From Pseudomonas weihenstephanensis (GTDB taxonomy: Bacteria; Pseudomonadota; Gammaproteobacteria; Pseudomonadales; Pseudomonadaceae), in assembly GCF_001043055.1 (NCBI RefSeq), contig NZ_JYLF01000004.1:496001-560000 (forward strand): a stretch of 64,000 bases of DNA, given 5' to 3'. The translations under genes and the position numbers were made by a program. The stretch's first letter is position 1. Every line of letters starts with the position of its first letter. The notes under the pieces were generated by a model. The model worked only from the letters and a program-made list of their open reading frames with translations. It did not search any database and had not been told where the DNA came from. Of the stretch, positions 9,129 through 17,193 are shown one piece after another.

Positions 9129-9767
9129 ATGACCGAACCTGCGTCGCCTACCCGCCCGCAACTTCGCCGACTGTTGCGCAATGCCCGCCGCGAACTTTCT
9201 CCCTGCGCGCAACGCCTGGCAGCCCGTGGCCTGTATCGACAACTGGCACAGCATCCGCTGTTTCGCCGCGCCAAACACATCGCACTCTACCTGCCCACTG
9301 ACGGTGAAATCGATCCGCGCGTGTTGCTGCGCGAAGCACAGCGCCGGGGCAAGGCCGTGTACCTGCCCGTGCTCAGTGCCTGGCCGAAGACCAAAATGGT
9401 GTTTCAGCGCATCGCACCCGACGAAACATTGATCCCCAACCGCTTTCGTATCCTCGAACCGCGTATTCACCGCGCACGTCAACGCAAGGTCTGGGCGCTC
9501 GACCTGGTGTTGTTGCCATTGGTGGGGTTTGATGCAACAGGCGGACGACTGGGCATGGGCGGCGGCTTTTATGACCGCAGCCTGGCGTATCTGACACGGC
9601 GCCAATACTGGCGCAAGCCAACGTTACTGGGCCTGGCCCACGAATGCCAAAAGGTCGATAGCCTGATGCAAGCCAGTTGGGATGTGCCGCTACAAGGCAC
9701 CGTCTCGGACAAACAGTGGTACGTCGCCCACCTACCGCCAGGGCATCACGACCGGCGCGATGCCTGA
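9129..9767 (+). CDS. ygfA: 5-formyltetrahydrofolate cyclo-ligase
   Basis: Converts 5-formyl-THF to 5,10-methenyl-THF using ATP, clearing an inhibitory folate. The 212-residue protein contains the family's 'LRRLLRNARREL' start region, 'ALYLPTDGEIDPRVLL' and the nucleotide-binding signature 'GRLGMGGGFYDR'. It lies just downstream of 6S RNA and may be transcribed with it, as in E. coli. The chosen ATG has only a weak Shine-Dalgarno, which would suit expression from a processed ssrS transcript. Confidence 0.92.
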   Translation: MTEPASPTRPQLRRLLRNARRELSPCAQRLAARGLYRQLAQHPLFRRAKHIALYLPTDGEIDPRVLLREAQRRGKAVYLPVLSAWPKTKMVFQRIAPDETLIPNRFRILEPRIHRARQRKVWALDLVLLPLVGFDATGGRLGMGGGFYDRSLAYLTRRQYWRKPTLLGLAHECQKVDSLMQASWDVPLQGTVSDKQWYVAHLPPGHHDRRDA

Positions 9768-9791
9768 ACACTGTTTTTAACACACGAACAT

Positions 9792-9941
9792 TTAGCGCTT
9801 AAAAGGTGGGACTTGCTGTTGAGCCAGTTCAATCGGCGCATCGGTCGAGTTGGACCAAAGACTTTGCGCATACCCCGTTGTAACCACGCCCAAACCGAAC
9901 AAAAAAGCCAATACCCACAGTACATCCGGTTTGCGTTTCAT
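9792..9941 (-). CDS. Small membrane protein of 49 residues
   Basis: A short gene on the strand opposite its neighbours. The protein starts MKRKPDVLWVLAFLFGLGVV and ends with QQVPPFKR. A positively charged start, one hydrophobic segment (residues 7-25) and a small polar tail suggest a single-span inner-membrane protein or an uncleaved signal anchor. The ATG is preceded by AAGGGGGG at a suitable distance. A similar small protein is remembered from other pseudomonads at this site, next to ygfA. No function is known to me. Confidence 0.72.
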   Translation of the reverse strand: MKRKPDVLWVLAFLFGLGVVTTGYAQSLWSNSTDAPIELAQQQVPPFKR

Positions 9942-10135
9942 CGATTGCCCCCCTTCAGGCAAATCAACACGATGACAGCAACGGTTTTTGTTATAGGCCG
10001 TGCAGCAGCGTCAAGCTTAAAATCCCGGCATTCTGCGACAACCTGTTAAGACACGCAAACGATGACGTCAACCGGCTGTCGGTTTAACAAAATGTTTCAA
10101 GAAAAACTTTCACACCGTGTTTCAGGAGAAGAAAA

Positions 10136-10585
10136 ATGGCCTATTGGCTGATGAAGTCCGAGCCTGACGAGTTCTCTATCAAAGATTTACAGCGCAGGGG
10201 CGAAGCGCGCTGGGACGGCGTGCGCAACTATCAGGCGCGCAACTTCATGCGGGCGATGGCGGTGGGCGATCTGTTCTTCTTCTATCACTCCAGTTGCCCC
10301 CAACCGGGCATTGCCGGCATCGGGCGCATCATTGAAGCGGCTTATCCTGACCCCACGGCACTCGACCCGCAAAGCCATTACTTCGACCCCAAGGCCAGCG
10401 CCGAGAAAAACCCGTGGAGCGCATTGCAGGTAGCGCACGAGCAAACGTTTGCCAAGGTGATCAAACTCGACTACCTGAAGCAACAAACCGCACTGGCTGA
10501 AATGCCGCTGGTACAAAAAGGCAGCCGTCTTTCCGTGATGCCCATAACCGATGAGCAGTGGGCGGTGGTGATGGGGTTGTTGTAA
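10136..10585 (+). CDS. EVE domain-containing protein
   Basis: A 149-residue protein made up of one EVE domain (PUA-like fold), recognised from 'YWLMKSEPDEFSI', 'RWDGVRNYQARNF' and the 'GDLFFFYHSS' core. The family includes human thymocyte nuclear protein 1 and is thought to bind modified bases in nucleic acid. It stands alone with AGGAG upstream of the start and no operon partner. The target in bacteria is unknown and nothing here identifies it. Confidence 0.88.
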   Translation: MAYWLMKSEPDEFSIKDLQRRGEARWDGVRNYQARNFMRAMAVGDLFFFYHSSCPQPGIAGIGRIIEAAYPDPTALDPQSHYFDPKASAEKNPWSALQVAHEQTFAKVIKLDYLKQQTALAEMPLVQKGSRLSVMPITDEQWAVVMGLL

Positions 10586-10784
10586 TACCCCAACGTATGG
10601 CCGCTGACGGTGGCTGTGAAAGTGACGGGCTGCGGTCCCCTTCGCCGTCTTGGGCTGCGACCTCAGAATTTACCGGGCAACAACCGATATAAGCGTCTAC
10701 CCTTTGCCCTTCCTTTGACTGGCATCAAACCGCCAAGGCAGTGAGACCGTCAAACTAGAGCGCTCTGTGACACAGGATGTCGGC

Positions 10785-11750
10785 ATGTCGAAGAATCACC
10801 GTATTTCCCATTATTTCGTTATTCCTTTGGCAATCCTGCTGATGGCAGCAGGTGGGTTCGGTTACTGGAAATCCCAGCATGACCGCCTCCCTGAAGGCAT
10901 CAGCATGGGCAACGGCCGACTCGAGTCCACAGAAGTACAAATTGCCGCCAAAATCCCGGGGCGCCTCGCCGATGTACTCGTGGACGAAGGCGACCGTGTG
11001 ACCAAAGGCCAACTGCTGGCCCGCATGGACACCCGCACCCTTGAAGCATCACGCAACCAGGCGGAAGCCGAAGTGTTGCGCGCCCGCCAAACCCTGGCGG
11101 CCAATGAAGCTAACGTGCAGTTGCGCCAAAGCGAAAAACTGCTCGCCAGCCAAGAACTCAAACGCTTCCGCCAACTGGCTCAGCGCGGATTTGCCAGCGG
11201 CCAACTGCTGGATCAGCAACAAGCGCGCTTTGACACCAGCAACGCCGCCGTGGTCGCCGCGCAAGCCCAAGTCGCCGCAGCCAGGGCTGCTATCCACGCC
11301 AACGAAGCACAAGTGGCGCAATTCACCAGCGAAATAGATGACAGCAGCCTGCGTGCGCCCATCGACGGCGTGATTCAACTGCGCCTTGCCGAGCCCGGCG
11401 AAGTGCTGGGCGCAGGCGGACGCGTATTTATGATGATCGACCCCAGCGACCAGTACATGAACCTGTACCTGCCCGCCTCGGTGGTCGGCAAACTGACAGT
11501 CGGCGCCCAGGCGCGGATCGTGCTCGATGCCCTGCCCGATCAGGCACTGCCTGCCAAAATCAGCTTCGTCGCGGCCAAGTCACAGTTCACCCCCAAAGAG
11601 GTCGAAACCCGCGACGAGCGTCAAAAACTGGTGTTCCGCGTCAAATTGCGCCTCACCGACCCCAGCGCCGTGCCGCAAGCCAAACCGGGCATGCCGGGCG
11701 CCGGGTATGTGCGAACCGCCGACGTGGACTGGCCGGCTAATCTGCAATGA
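10785..11750 (+). CDS. yhiI: HlyD-family membrane fusion protein (YhiI type)
   Basis: Periplasmic adaptor of an ABC exporter. The 321-residue protein has one N-terminal membrane anchor (around residues 9-27), a biotinyl-lipoyl-like half ('AAKIPGRLADVLVDEGDRVTKG'), a long coiled-coil hairpin and the matching C-terminal half ('LRAPIDGVIQLRLAEPGEVL'). The ATG at 10785 has AGGA seven bases upstream; a GTG at 10767 is less likely. Its stop overlaps the rbbA start by four bases. The order yhiI-rbbA-yhhJ is the same as in E. coli. The exported substrate is unknown. Confidence 0.9.
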   Translation: MSKNHRISHYFVIPLAILLMAAGGFGYWKSQHDRLPEGISMGNGRLESTEVQIAAKIPGRLADVLVDEGDRVTKGQLLARMDTRTLEASRNQAEAEVLRARQTLAANEANVQLRQSEKLLASQELKRFRQLAQRGFASGQLLDQQQARFDTSNAAVVAAQAQVAAARAAIHANEAQVAQFTSEIDDSSLRAPIDGVIQLRLAEPGEVLGAGGRVFMMIDPSDQYMNLYLPASVVGKLTVGAQARIVLDALPDQALPAKISFVAAKSQFTPKEVETRDERQKLVFRVKLRLTDPSAVPQAKPGMPGAGYVRTADVDWPANLQ

Positions 11751-14479
11751 GCAACCTGGCGCTGAACGCCAGTGGCATCAGCCACCGGTATGGCAAGCAG
11801 CAGGCACTGCGCGATATCTCGTTCAGCCTGCCCAAAGGCACCCGTTGCGGGCTGATTGGTCCGGATGGCGCAGGCAAATCCAGCTTGCTGGGCCTGATTG
11901 CAGGGGTCAAAAAACTGCAACACGGCGCCCTTGAGGTGCTCGGCGGCCCGATTGACGACCGCCACCACCGCAACACGCTCTACCCGCTGATTGCCTTTAT
12001 GCCCCAGGGCCTGGGCGGCAACCTGTACCCGGAGTTGTCGATCAGCGAAAACATCCGTTTTTTCGGCACCCTGTTCGGCCTGTCCAAAGACGACTGCGAA
12101 CAGCGCATGGCCAACCTGCTCAAGGCCACTGACCTCGAACGTTTTGCCGAACGCCCGGCGGGTAAGCTGTCAGGCGGGATGAAGCAAAAACTGGGGTTGT
12201 GCTGCGCGCTGATTCACGAACCCGACTTGCTGATCCTCGACGAACCCACCACGGGCGTCGACCCGCTGTCACGCCGACGTTTTTGGGAGTTGGTCGACGA
12301 TGTTCGCAGCCAGCGCCCTCAACTGACCTTGCTGGTAGCCACCGCCTACATGGAGGAGGCCGAGCAGTTCGAGCACTGCTTGATGCTCGATCGCGGCACA
12401 TTGATTGCGTCCGGGCTGACCCCCGCACTGGCAGGGGTTACCGCCACTGGCAAACTCGACGCTGCGTTCACGCACTATCAGGGCGATACGGGCCACAGCA
12501 ATGAGCCGCTGGTCATTGCGCCGCGCACTCACGGCAACAATGACATCGCCATTGAAGCCCATGACCTGACCCTCAAATTTGGCGATTTCACGGCCGTAAA
12601 CAAGGTTAGCTTTGCCATCGGCCGCGGGGAGATTTTCGGTTTTCTCGGCTCCAACGGCTGTGGCAAAACCACCACCATGAAAGTCCTGACCGGGCTGATG
12701 CCCGCCACCGAAGGCAGCGCCAAGTTGCTCGGTAACCCGGTGGACGCCAAAGATTTAGCCACCCGCAAACGCGTGGGTTTCATGTCGCAAAGCTTCTCGC
12801 TGTACGGCGAGTTGAGCGTGCGCCAAAACCTGGTGCTGCACGCACAGTTATTCGACTTGCCCAAGGCAGACAGCCGCGCGCGCATCGAGGAACTGATCAC
12901 GCGTTTCGACCTTGCAGAAATTGCCGATCAGCAGTCCGGCGAATTACCACTGGGCCTACGCCAGCGTTTATCGCTGGCGGTCGCGGTGCTGCATCGCCCC
13001 GAGGTGTTGATTCTTGATGAGCCGACTTCCGGCGTCGACCCGGCAGCGCGTGATGATTTCTGGCGGTTGCTGATTGAACTGTCGCGGGATCAGGGCGTGA
13101 CGATTTTTTTGTCCACCCACTTCATGAACGAAGCCCAGCGCTGCGACCGCATTTCGTTGATGCACGCCGGCAAAGTGTTGGCATGCGACACCCCCGATGC
13201 GCTGCAACAACAGTTCAAGGGCGAGACGCTGGAAGCCGCGTTCGTCACCTGCCTGGAGCAGGCCCAAAACGAACAGGGCGCCAGCGCGCAGCCCACCGCC
13301 GAGTCAGTCCAACGCCCGGCTGTTAACGCGCCACCACCGCCGAGCAAAAGCGGGTTCAGCCTGTCGCGTTTGATTGCCGTGGCCAGCCGCGAGTCCAAAG
13401 AGCTGTTGCGCGACAAAGTGCGCATGGCCTTCGCCTTGTTGGGCGCGGTGTTCATGATGGTGATCTTCGGATACGGCATTTCGCTGGACGTGGAAAACCT
13501 CGCGTTCGCCGTGTATGACCAGGACCAAAGCCCGCAAAGCCGCGCTTACCTCGAAGCCTTCCGCAGTTCGCGCTACTTCGAAGAGCATGCGCCGATCCAA
13601 AGCACTGACGAACTGCATAAACGCCTGCAACGCTCGGAGATAAAAATTGCGTTGGAAATCCCCCCCGGATTTGGCCGCGACCTGTACGCCGGACGCCAGC
13701 CCACGGTGGCGGCATGGCTGGATGGCGGCATGCCGTTTCGCGCTGAAACCAGCCGCAACTATGTCGAAGCCGTGCACACGGCCAACCTGGAGCAACTGGC
13801 CGCCCTCAGCAGCTTGAAGCAAAACAAACAGGCTGGCGCCAAACTCGAAACCCGTTTTCGCTACAACCAGGATGTGGTCAGCGTCAACGCCATTGGCCCT
13901 GGCGTAATGGCGCTGATCCTGGCGTTTATTCCGGCCATGCTCACGGCGCTGGGCATCGTGCGCGAAAAAGAACTGGGTTCCATCACCAACTTTTACGCCA
14001 CACCACTGACCCGGCTTGAGTTCTTGCTGGGCAAACAGGCGCCGTATCTGGCAGTGAGCCTGGTCAACCTGGCGTTGTTGGTGGCCATGAACCGCTGGCT
14101 GTTTGGTGTGCCCTTTAAAGGCAGCGGCTTGACGCTGGCGCTCGGCGGGCTGCTATACGTGCTGGCGACCACCAGCATGGGCTTGTTGATTTCTGCCTTC
14201 ACCCGCACCCAAATCGCGGCCATTTTAGGCACGATGATCATCACCAGCCTGCCAACGATTCAGTTCTCGGGCCTGATTGTGCCGCGCTCCTCGCTGGACG
14301 GTTCGGCCGCACTGATGGGCATGCTGTTCCCGGCCGGGCATTTTCTGGACATCGCCGTCGGCACCTTCACCAAGGCTTTGGACGTGCGCCAACTGTGGCC
14401 GCAATGCCTGGCGCTGCTGGGGTTCTTCGCGGCCTTTACCGGTTTGAGTTTGATCATGCTCAAGAAGCAGGAGGTGTGA
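11747..14479 (+). CDS. rbbA: RbbA-type ABC transporter: two ATPase domains fused to a permease
   Basis: A 910-residue fusion. The first ABC ATPase has Walker A GPDGAGKS, signature LSGGMKQKLG and Walker B LLILDEPTTGVDP. The second has GSNGCGKTT and LILDEPTSGVDP, but a divergent signature (ELPLGLRQRLSL). The C-terminal third is an ABC-2 type membrane domain with about six spans. Length and order match E. coli RbbA (about 911 residues), described as a ribosome-associated ATPase and putative transporter. It overlaps genes on both sides, so the exporter is made as one unit. The divergent second signature suggests unequal ATPase sites, which is inference. Confidence 0.92.
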   Translation: MSNLALNASGISHRYGKQQALRDISFSLPKGTRCGLIGPDGAGKSSLLGLIAGVKKLQHGALEVLGGPIDDRHHRNTLYPLIAFMPQGLGGNLYPELSISENIRFFGTLFGLSKDDCEQRMANLLKATDLERFAERPAGKLSGGMKQKLGLCCALIHEPDLLILDEPTTGVDPLSRRRFWELVDDVRSQRPQLTLLVATAYMEEAEQFEHCLMLDRGTLIASGLTPALAGVTATGKLDAAFTHYQGDTGHSNEPLVIAPRTHGNNDIAIEAHDLTLKFGDFTAVNKVSFAIGRGEIFGFLGSNGCGKTTTMKVLTGLMPATEGSAKLLGNPVDAKDLATRKRVGFMSQSFSLYGELSVRQNLVLHAQLFDLPKADSRARIEELITRFDLAEIADQQSGELPLGLRQRLSLAVAVLHRPEVLILDEPTSGVDPAARDDFWRLLIELSRDQGVTIFLSTHFMNEAQRCDRISLMHAGKVLACDTPDALQQQFKGETLEAAFVTCLEQAQNEQGASAQPTAESVQRPAVNAPPPPSKSGFSLSRLIAVASRESKELLRDKVRMAFALLGAVFMMVIFGYGISLDVENLAFAVYDQDQSPQSRAYLEAFRSSRYFEEHAPIQSTDELHKRLQRSEIKIALEIPPGFGRDLYAGRQPTVAAWLDGGMPFRAETSRNYVEAVHTANLEQLAALSSLKQNKQAGAKLETRFRYNQDVVSVNAIGPGVMALILAFIPAMLTALGIVREKELGSITNFYATPLTRLEFLLGKQAPYLAVSLVNLALLVAMNRWLFGVPFKGSGLTLALGGLLYVLATTSMGLLISAFTRTQIAAILGTMIITSLPTIQFSGLIVPRSSLDGSAALMGMLFPAGHFLDIAVGTFTKALDVRQLWPQCLALLGFFAAFTGLSLIMLKKQEV

Positions 14480-15597
14480 TGCACAAGCTCTCGCATATCC
14501 TGCGCCTTGGCCTTAAAGAACTCACCAGCCTGCGCCACGACAGCGTGTTGCTGCTGTTTTTGCTCTATGCCTTCACCGTTGCGATTTACATGCCTGCGGC
14601 GGGTTCGATCATTGGCGTGCACAACGCCAGCGTCGCGATTGTCGATGAAGACCACAGCGCCCTGTCACGCAAACTCAGCGAATCATTGCTGCCACCCGAA
14701 TTCAAACCCCCACAGGCTCTGCCCTACGATCAACTGGATGCGTCGATGGACGGTGGCCAATACACCTTCGTGATCAACGTGCCCGCCAACTTTCAGGCTG
14801 ACCTGTTAGCCGGGCGTGAGCCGGGTGTACAGGTCAACGTGGATGCAACGGCCATGAGCCAGGCGTTCATGGGCGCTGGGTATATCGGGCGGATCTTCCA
14901 GCGCGAATTGCTCGACTACACCGGGCAGGCCAATGCGGCCGCCAACACCCCGGCATTGATCAGCGCGCGGGCACTGTTCAACCCCAACCTGGAGGGCGGC
15001 TGGTTTTTGGCAGTGATTCAGATCGTCAACAACATCACCATTCTGGCGATTGTGTTGACCGGTACGGCGCTGCTGCGCGAGCGCGAACACGGCACCCTCG
15101 ACCATTTGCTGGTGCTGCCGCTCACAGCGCTGGAAATCATGCTGGCCAAGATCTGGAGCAACATGCTGGTGGTGGTGCTCTGCACCTGGGTGTCGCTGGA
15201 AGTGATCGTTAAATGGGCGCTGGGCGTACCGCTGGCGGGGTCTTTGGCTTTGTTTCTGGGCGTGACGGCGCTTTACCTGTTTGCCAGCACCGCGCTGGGG
15301 ATATTTCTTGCGACACTGGCCCGTTCAACGCCCCAGTTCGGACTGTTGGCGATCCCGGTAATCATCCCCATGCTCTTGCTCTCGGGCGGCAGTACGCCGC
15401 TGGACAGCATGCCTGAGTGGCTGCAATGGGTGATGCAGTGTTCGCCGTCGACTCACTTTGTGAGCTTGAGCGCAGCGATTCTGTTTCGCGGTGCCGGCAT
15501 CGAGGTGGTGTGGCCAGACTTGTTGGCACTGACGGCAATCGGGCTGTTGTTCTTCGCCATCGCGCTCAGCAGGTTTCGCAAAAGCCTGGCCTCATAA
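14479..15597 (+). CDS. yhhJ: ABC-2 type permease (YhhJ)
   Basis: Second membrane subunit of the exporter, 372 residues, with one N-terminal span, a large periplasmic domain and five or six C-terminal spans ending in the ABC-2 motif around 'LLREREHGTLDHLLVLPLT'. The start ATG at 14479 overlaps the rbbA stop (TGATG) and has GGAGG five bases upstream. It probably dimerises with the membrane part of RbbA. Substrate unknown. Confidence 0.9.
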   Translation: MHKLSHILRLGLKELTSLRHDSVLLLFLLYAFTVAIYMPAAGSIIGVHNASVAIVDEDHSALSRKLSESLLPPEFKPPQALPYDQLDASMDGGQYTFVINVPANFQADLLAGREPGVQVNVDATAMSQAFMGAGYIGRIFQRELLDYTGQANAAANTPALISARALFNPNLEGGWFLAVIQIVNNITILAIVLTGTALLREREHGTLDHLLVLPLTALEIMLAKIWSNMLVVVLCTWVSLEVIVKWALGVPLAGSLALFLGVTALYLFASTALGIFLATLARSTPQFGLLAIPVIIPMLLLSGGSTPLDSMPEWLQWVMQCSPSTHFVSLSAAILFRGAGIEVVWPDLLALTAIGLLFFAIALSRFRKSLAS

Positions 15598-15610
15598 CGC
15601 AACCCCTATA

Positions 15611-15643
15611 GGCACCGGGCCTGCTCACGGCCCGTTCAGTGCC
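15611..15643. terminator. Hairpin between convergent yhhJ and fliL-like genes
   Basis: GGGCC and GGCCC pair around a short loop, extended by GGCAC and GTGCC. It sits between two converging genes and could stop transcription from either side, though no long T-tract follows. Confidence 0.4.
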
Positions 15644-15657
15644 TACAGAGCGTGCGT

Positions 15658-16062
15658 TTACTGAACAATCAAATTGTTGAACAGCAAATCATCGATCTGC
15701 GGCTTGCCGGTTTCATCCGTCATCACCTGCTGGATCTGCTTCAGGGCCTCCTGACGCAGTTTTTCCTTATTCTCGACATTGCCCAGGGTTTCGCTGGTCT
15801 GCTGGGTGAACAAACCCACCAACTGATTGCGGATCAGCGCATCGTTGGCCTTGACCAGTTTGGCGGCTTCATCGCCCGTCACGCGCAGGGCAATATCCGC
15901 CTTGTACACCTTGAGTTTCGGGCTGCCATCCAGACCGTAATTACCCACAAATGGCGGGCTCAGGCTGATGTAGCTGACCTTGGTGTCACCCTCTTTGGCT
16001 TCTTCGGCGACTGCTGCCATCGGCAAGGACAGGGCCAGCATCAACATGATCCACGCTTTCAC
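15658..16062 (-). CDS. FliL-like protein with a signal peptide
   Basis: A 134-residue protein with a cleavable-looking signal peptide (MKAWIMLMLALSLPMAAVAE) and a periplasmic domain resembling the C-terminal part of FliL ('YISLSPPFVGNYG', 'LKVYKADIALRV', 'LRQEALKQIQQVM'). True FliL is anchored at the flagellar basal body and encoded with fliM; this copy has no flagellar neighbours. The GTG start at 16062 is supported by AAGGAG six bases upstream. Homologues in pseudomonads are often labelled FliL; a flagellar role is not shown. Confidence 0.75.
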   Translation of the reverse strand: MKAWIMLMLALSLPMAAVAEEAKEGDTKVSYISLSPPFVGNYGLDGSPKLKVYKADIALRVTGDEAAKLVKANDALIRNQLVGLFTQQTSETLGNVENKEKLRQEALKQIQQVMTDETGKPQIDDLLFNNLIVQ

Positions 16063-16180
16063 AATTCGCTCCTTAGTACGGTTTGCGGGCAAGCATACGG
16101 GGCTGCTTACGGGCCTATCCACTGTTATCGGCCAGTGTTTACAGAAAAGTAGCCCATTGAGACCAATGCGCGCACCCGTG

Positions 16181-16840
16181 TCAGGTCTGCGTACTGGGCA
16201 CCCGTAATGCCTGCACGCTCTGCGGTAACGCCTCCACAAACGGGCGACTGACTTTTTTCTGACAGGTGCGTGTGGTTTTGATCATGCCCTGTGAAAAATC
16301 AGACATCACGTCCGAGAATTGTTGGGCAGACAGTTTTTTCTCGACATACAGGTCGATCAACCGGTGCTGAGTAACCGCAAACAAGGTGAGCTGAGTGAGC
16401 GGTACATTTATATTTCGCCGCCTGTGTTGGGCGATTTCATTATTGAGCTGAAGGCAGGTGGCACCGCCAAGGTCGAATGTGCGTATGTCCCCCACCGCTG
16501 CACGCCCTTCACCCAAGCTCAACACCAGCCACGCGATCATCTCAACCTGCTTCGGGCTATCACCCTCAAGCGGCCAGCTCGAAAACCGCCACTCACGAAT
16601 AACATCTTGGGTGGCGCTCGAAAACGCCGGATGAGCGCTGTAAAAAATGTTCGGATCAACCACCGAACCCTCCGCGCTCACCATAACGTGCACCCGGACT
16701 AAGCCGCTCATACCCATGCGTTGCAACTCAGTGGGGTATTGAGGCTCCACCTGGTAGATGAGCGATGGCGCAAACGTATCCGCACCCGCGTTTAAGCACA
16801 TCAGTAACCCGACCAACACCACTAAACACTTCACTGCCAT
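16181..16840 (-). CDS. Secreted protein with a TonB C-terminal-like domain
   Basis: About 219 residues. A signal peptide (MAVKCLVVLVGLLMCLNAGA) is followed directly by a TonB-C-like domain: 'QVEPQYPTELQRMGMSGLVR', 'VHVMVSAEGSVVDP' and 'ATQDVIREWRFSSWPL'. The last 120 residues form a helical, Cys-containing extension I do not recognise. The membrane anchor plus proline-rich linker of true TonB is absent, and no exbB or exbD is nearby. The start is uncertain: ATGs at 16849 and 16918 are also possible, and the latter has GGAG nearby but would put 26 residues before the signal peptide. Confidence 0.65.
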   Translation of the reverse strand: MAVKCLVVLVGLLMCLNAGADTFAPSLIYQVEPQYPTELQRMGMSGLVRVHVMVSAEGSVVDPNIFYSAHPAFSSATQDVIREWRFSSWPLEGDSPKQVEMIAWLVLSLGEGRAAVGDIRTFDLGGATCLQLNNEIAQHRRRNINVPLTQLTLFAVTQHRLIDLYVEKKLSAQQFSDVMSDFSQGMIKTTRTCQKKVSRPFVEALPQSVQALRVPSTQT

Positions 16841-17066
16841 GCCCCACATTTGCTGATGCGCCAGGTCCACGCAGAAGCGGTCAATAATAAAAATGTGTAG
16901 CCAATTCTTGCAGGTCATAGGCTCCGAACCTCTCGTGGGAGGCTTCCGATCAAACCGCTCGCACAGCCCTTATAAACATCAGAACAGCGGCTTAATCTGT
17001 CGGTTTCAGGGCATTTCCCACATTTGAAACCTGTATTGGGCAGCGGGTCGTTTTATACCTGTGCGA

Positions 17067-17086
17067 CATGTTCATAAGTGAACATG
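17067..17086. promoter_or_regulatory. Upstream GlpR-type operator
   Basis: CATGTTCA and TGAACATG form a perfect 8-base inverted repeat around a 4-base centre. The sequence closely resembles the glycerol-3-phosphate repressor (GlpR) operator of E. coli and lies 108 bases before glpT. Repression of glpT by GlpR is established in related bacteria; binding here is inferred. Confidence 0.6.
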
Positions 17087-17128
17087 CCATGTGAGTTGTT
17101 TCCCTTCGTTTCAGATGAGAAGACCTGT

Positions 17129-17148
17129 CATTTTCGGTAACGAAAATG
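17129..17148. promoter_or_regulatory. Promoter-proximal GlpR-type operator
   Basis: CATTTTCG and CGAAAATG form an 8-base inverted repeat with a 4-base centre, matching the TTTTCG-N4-CGAAAA pattern of Pseudomonas GlpR sites. It abuts the expected -35 region of a promoter with -10 TATAAC at 17168-17173. Its centre is 62 bases from that of the upstream dyad. Confidence 0.65.
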
Positions 17149-17193
17149 TAACGTTCGGGCCCGCCGATATAACAAGAAATTTGGAGCTCTTGA

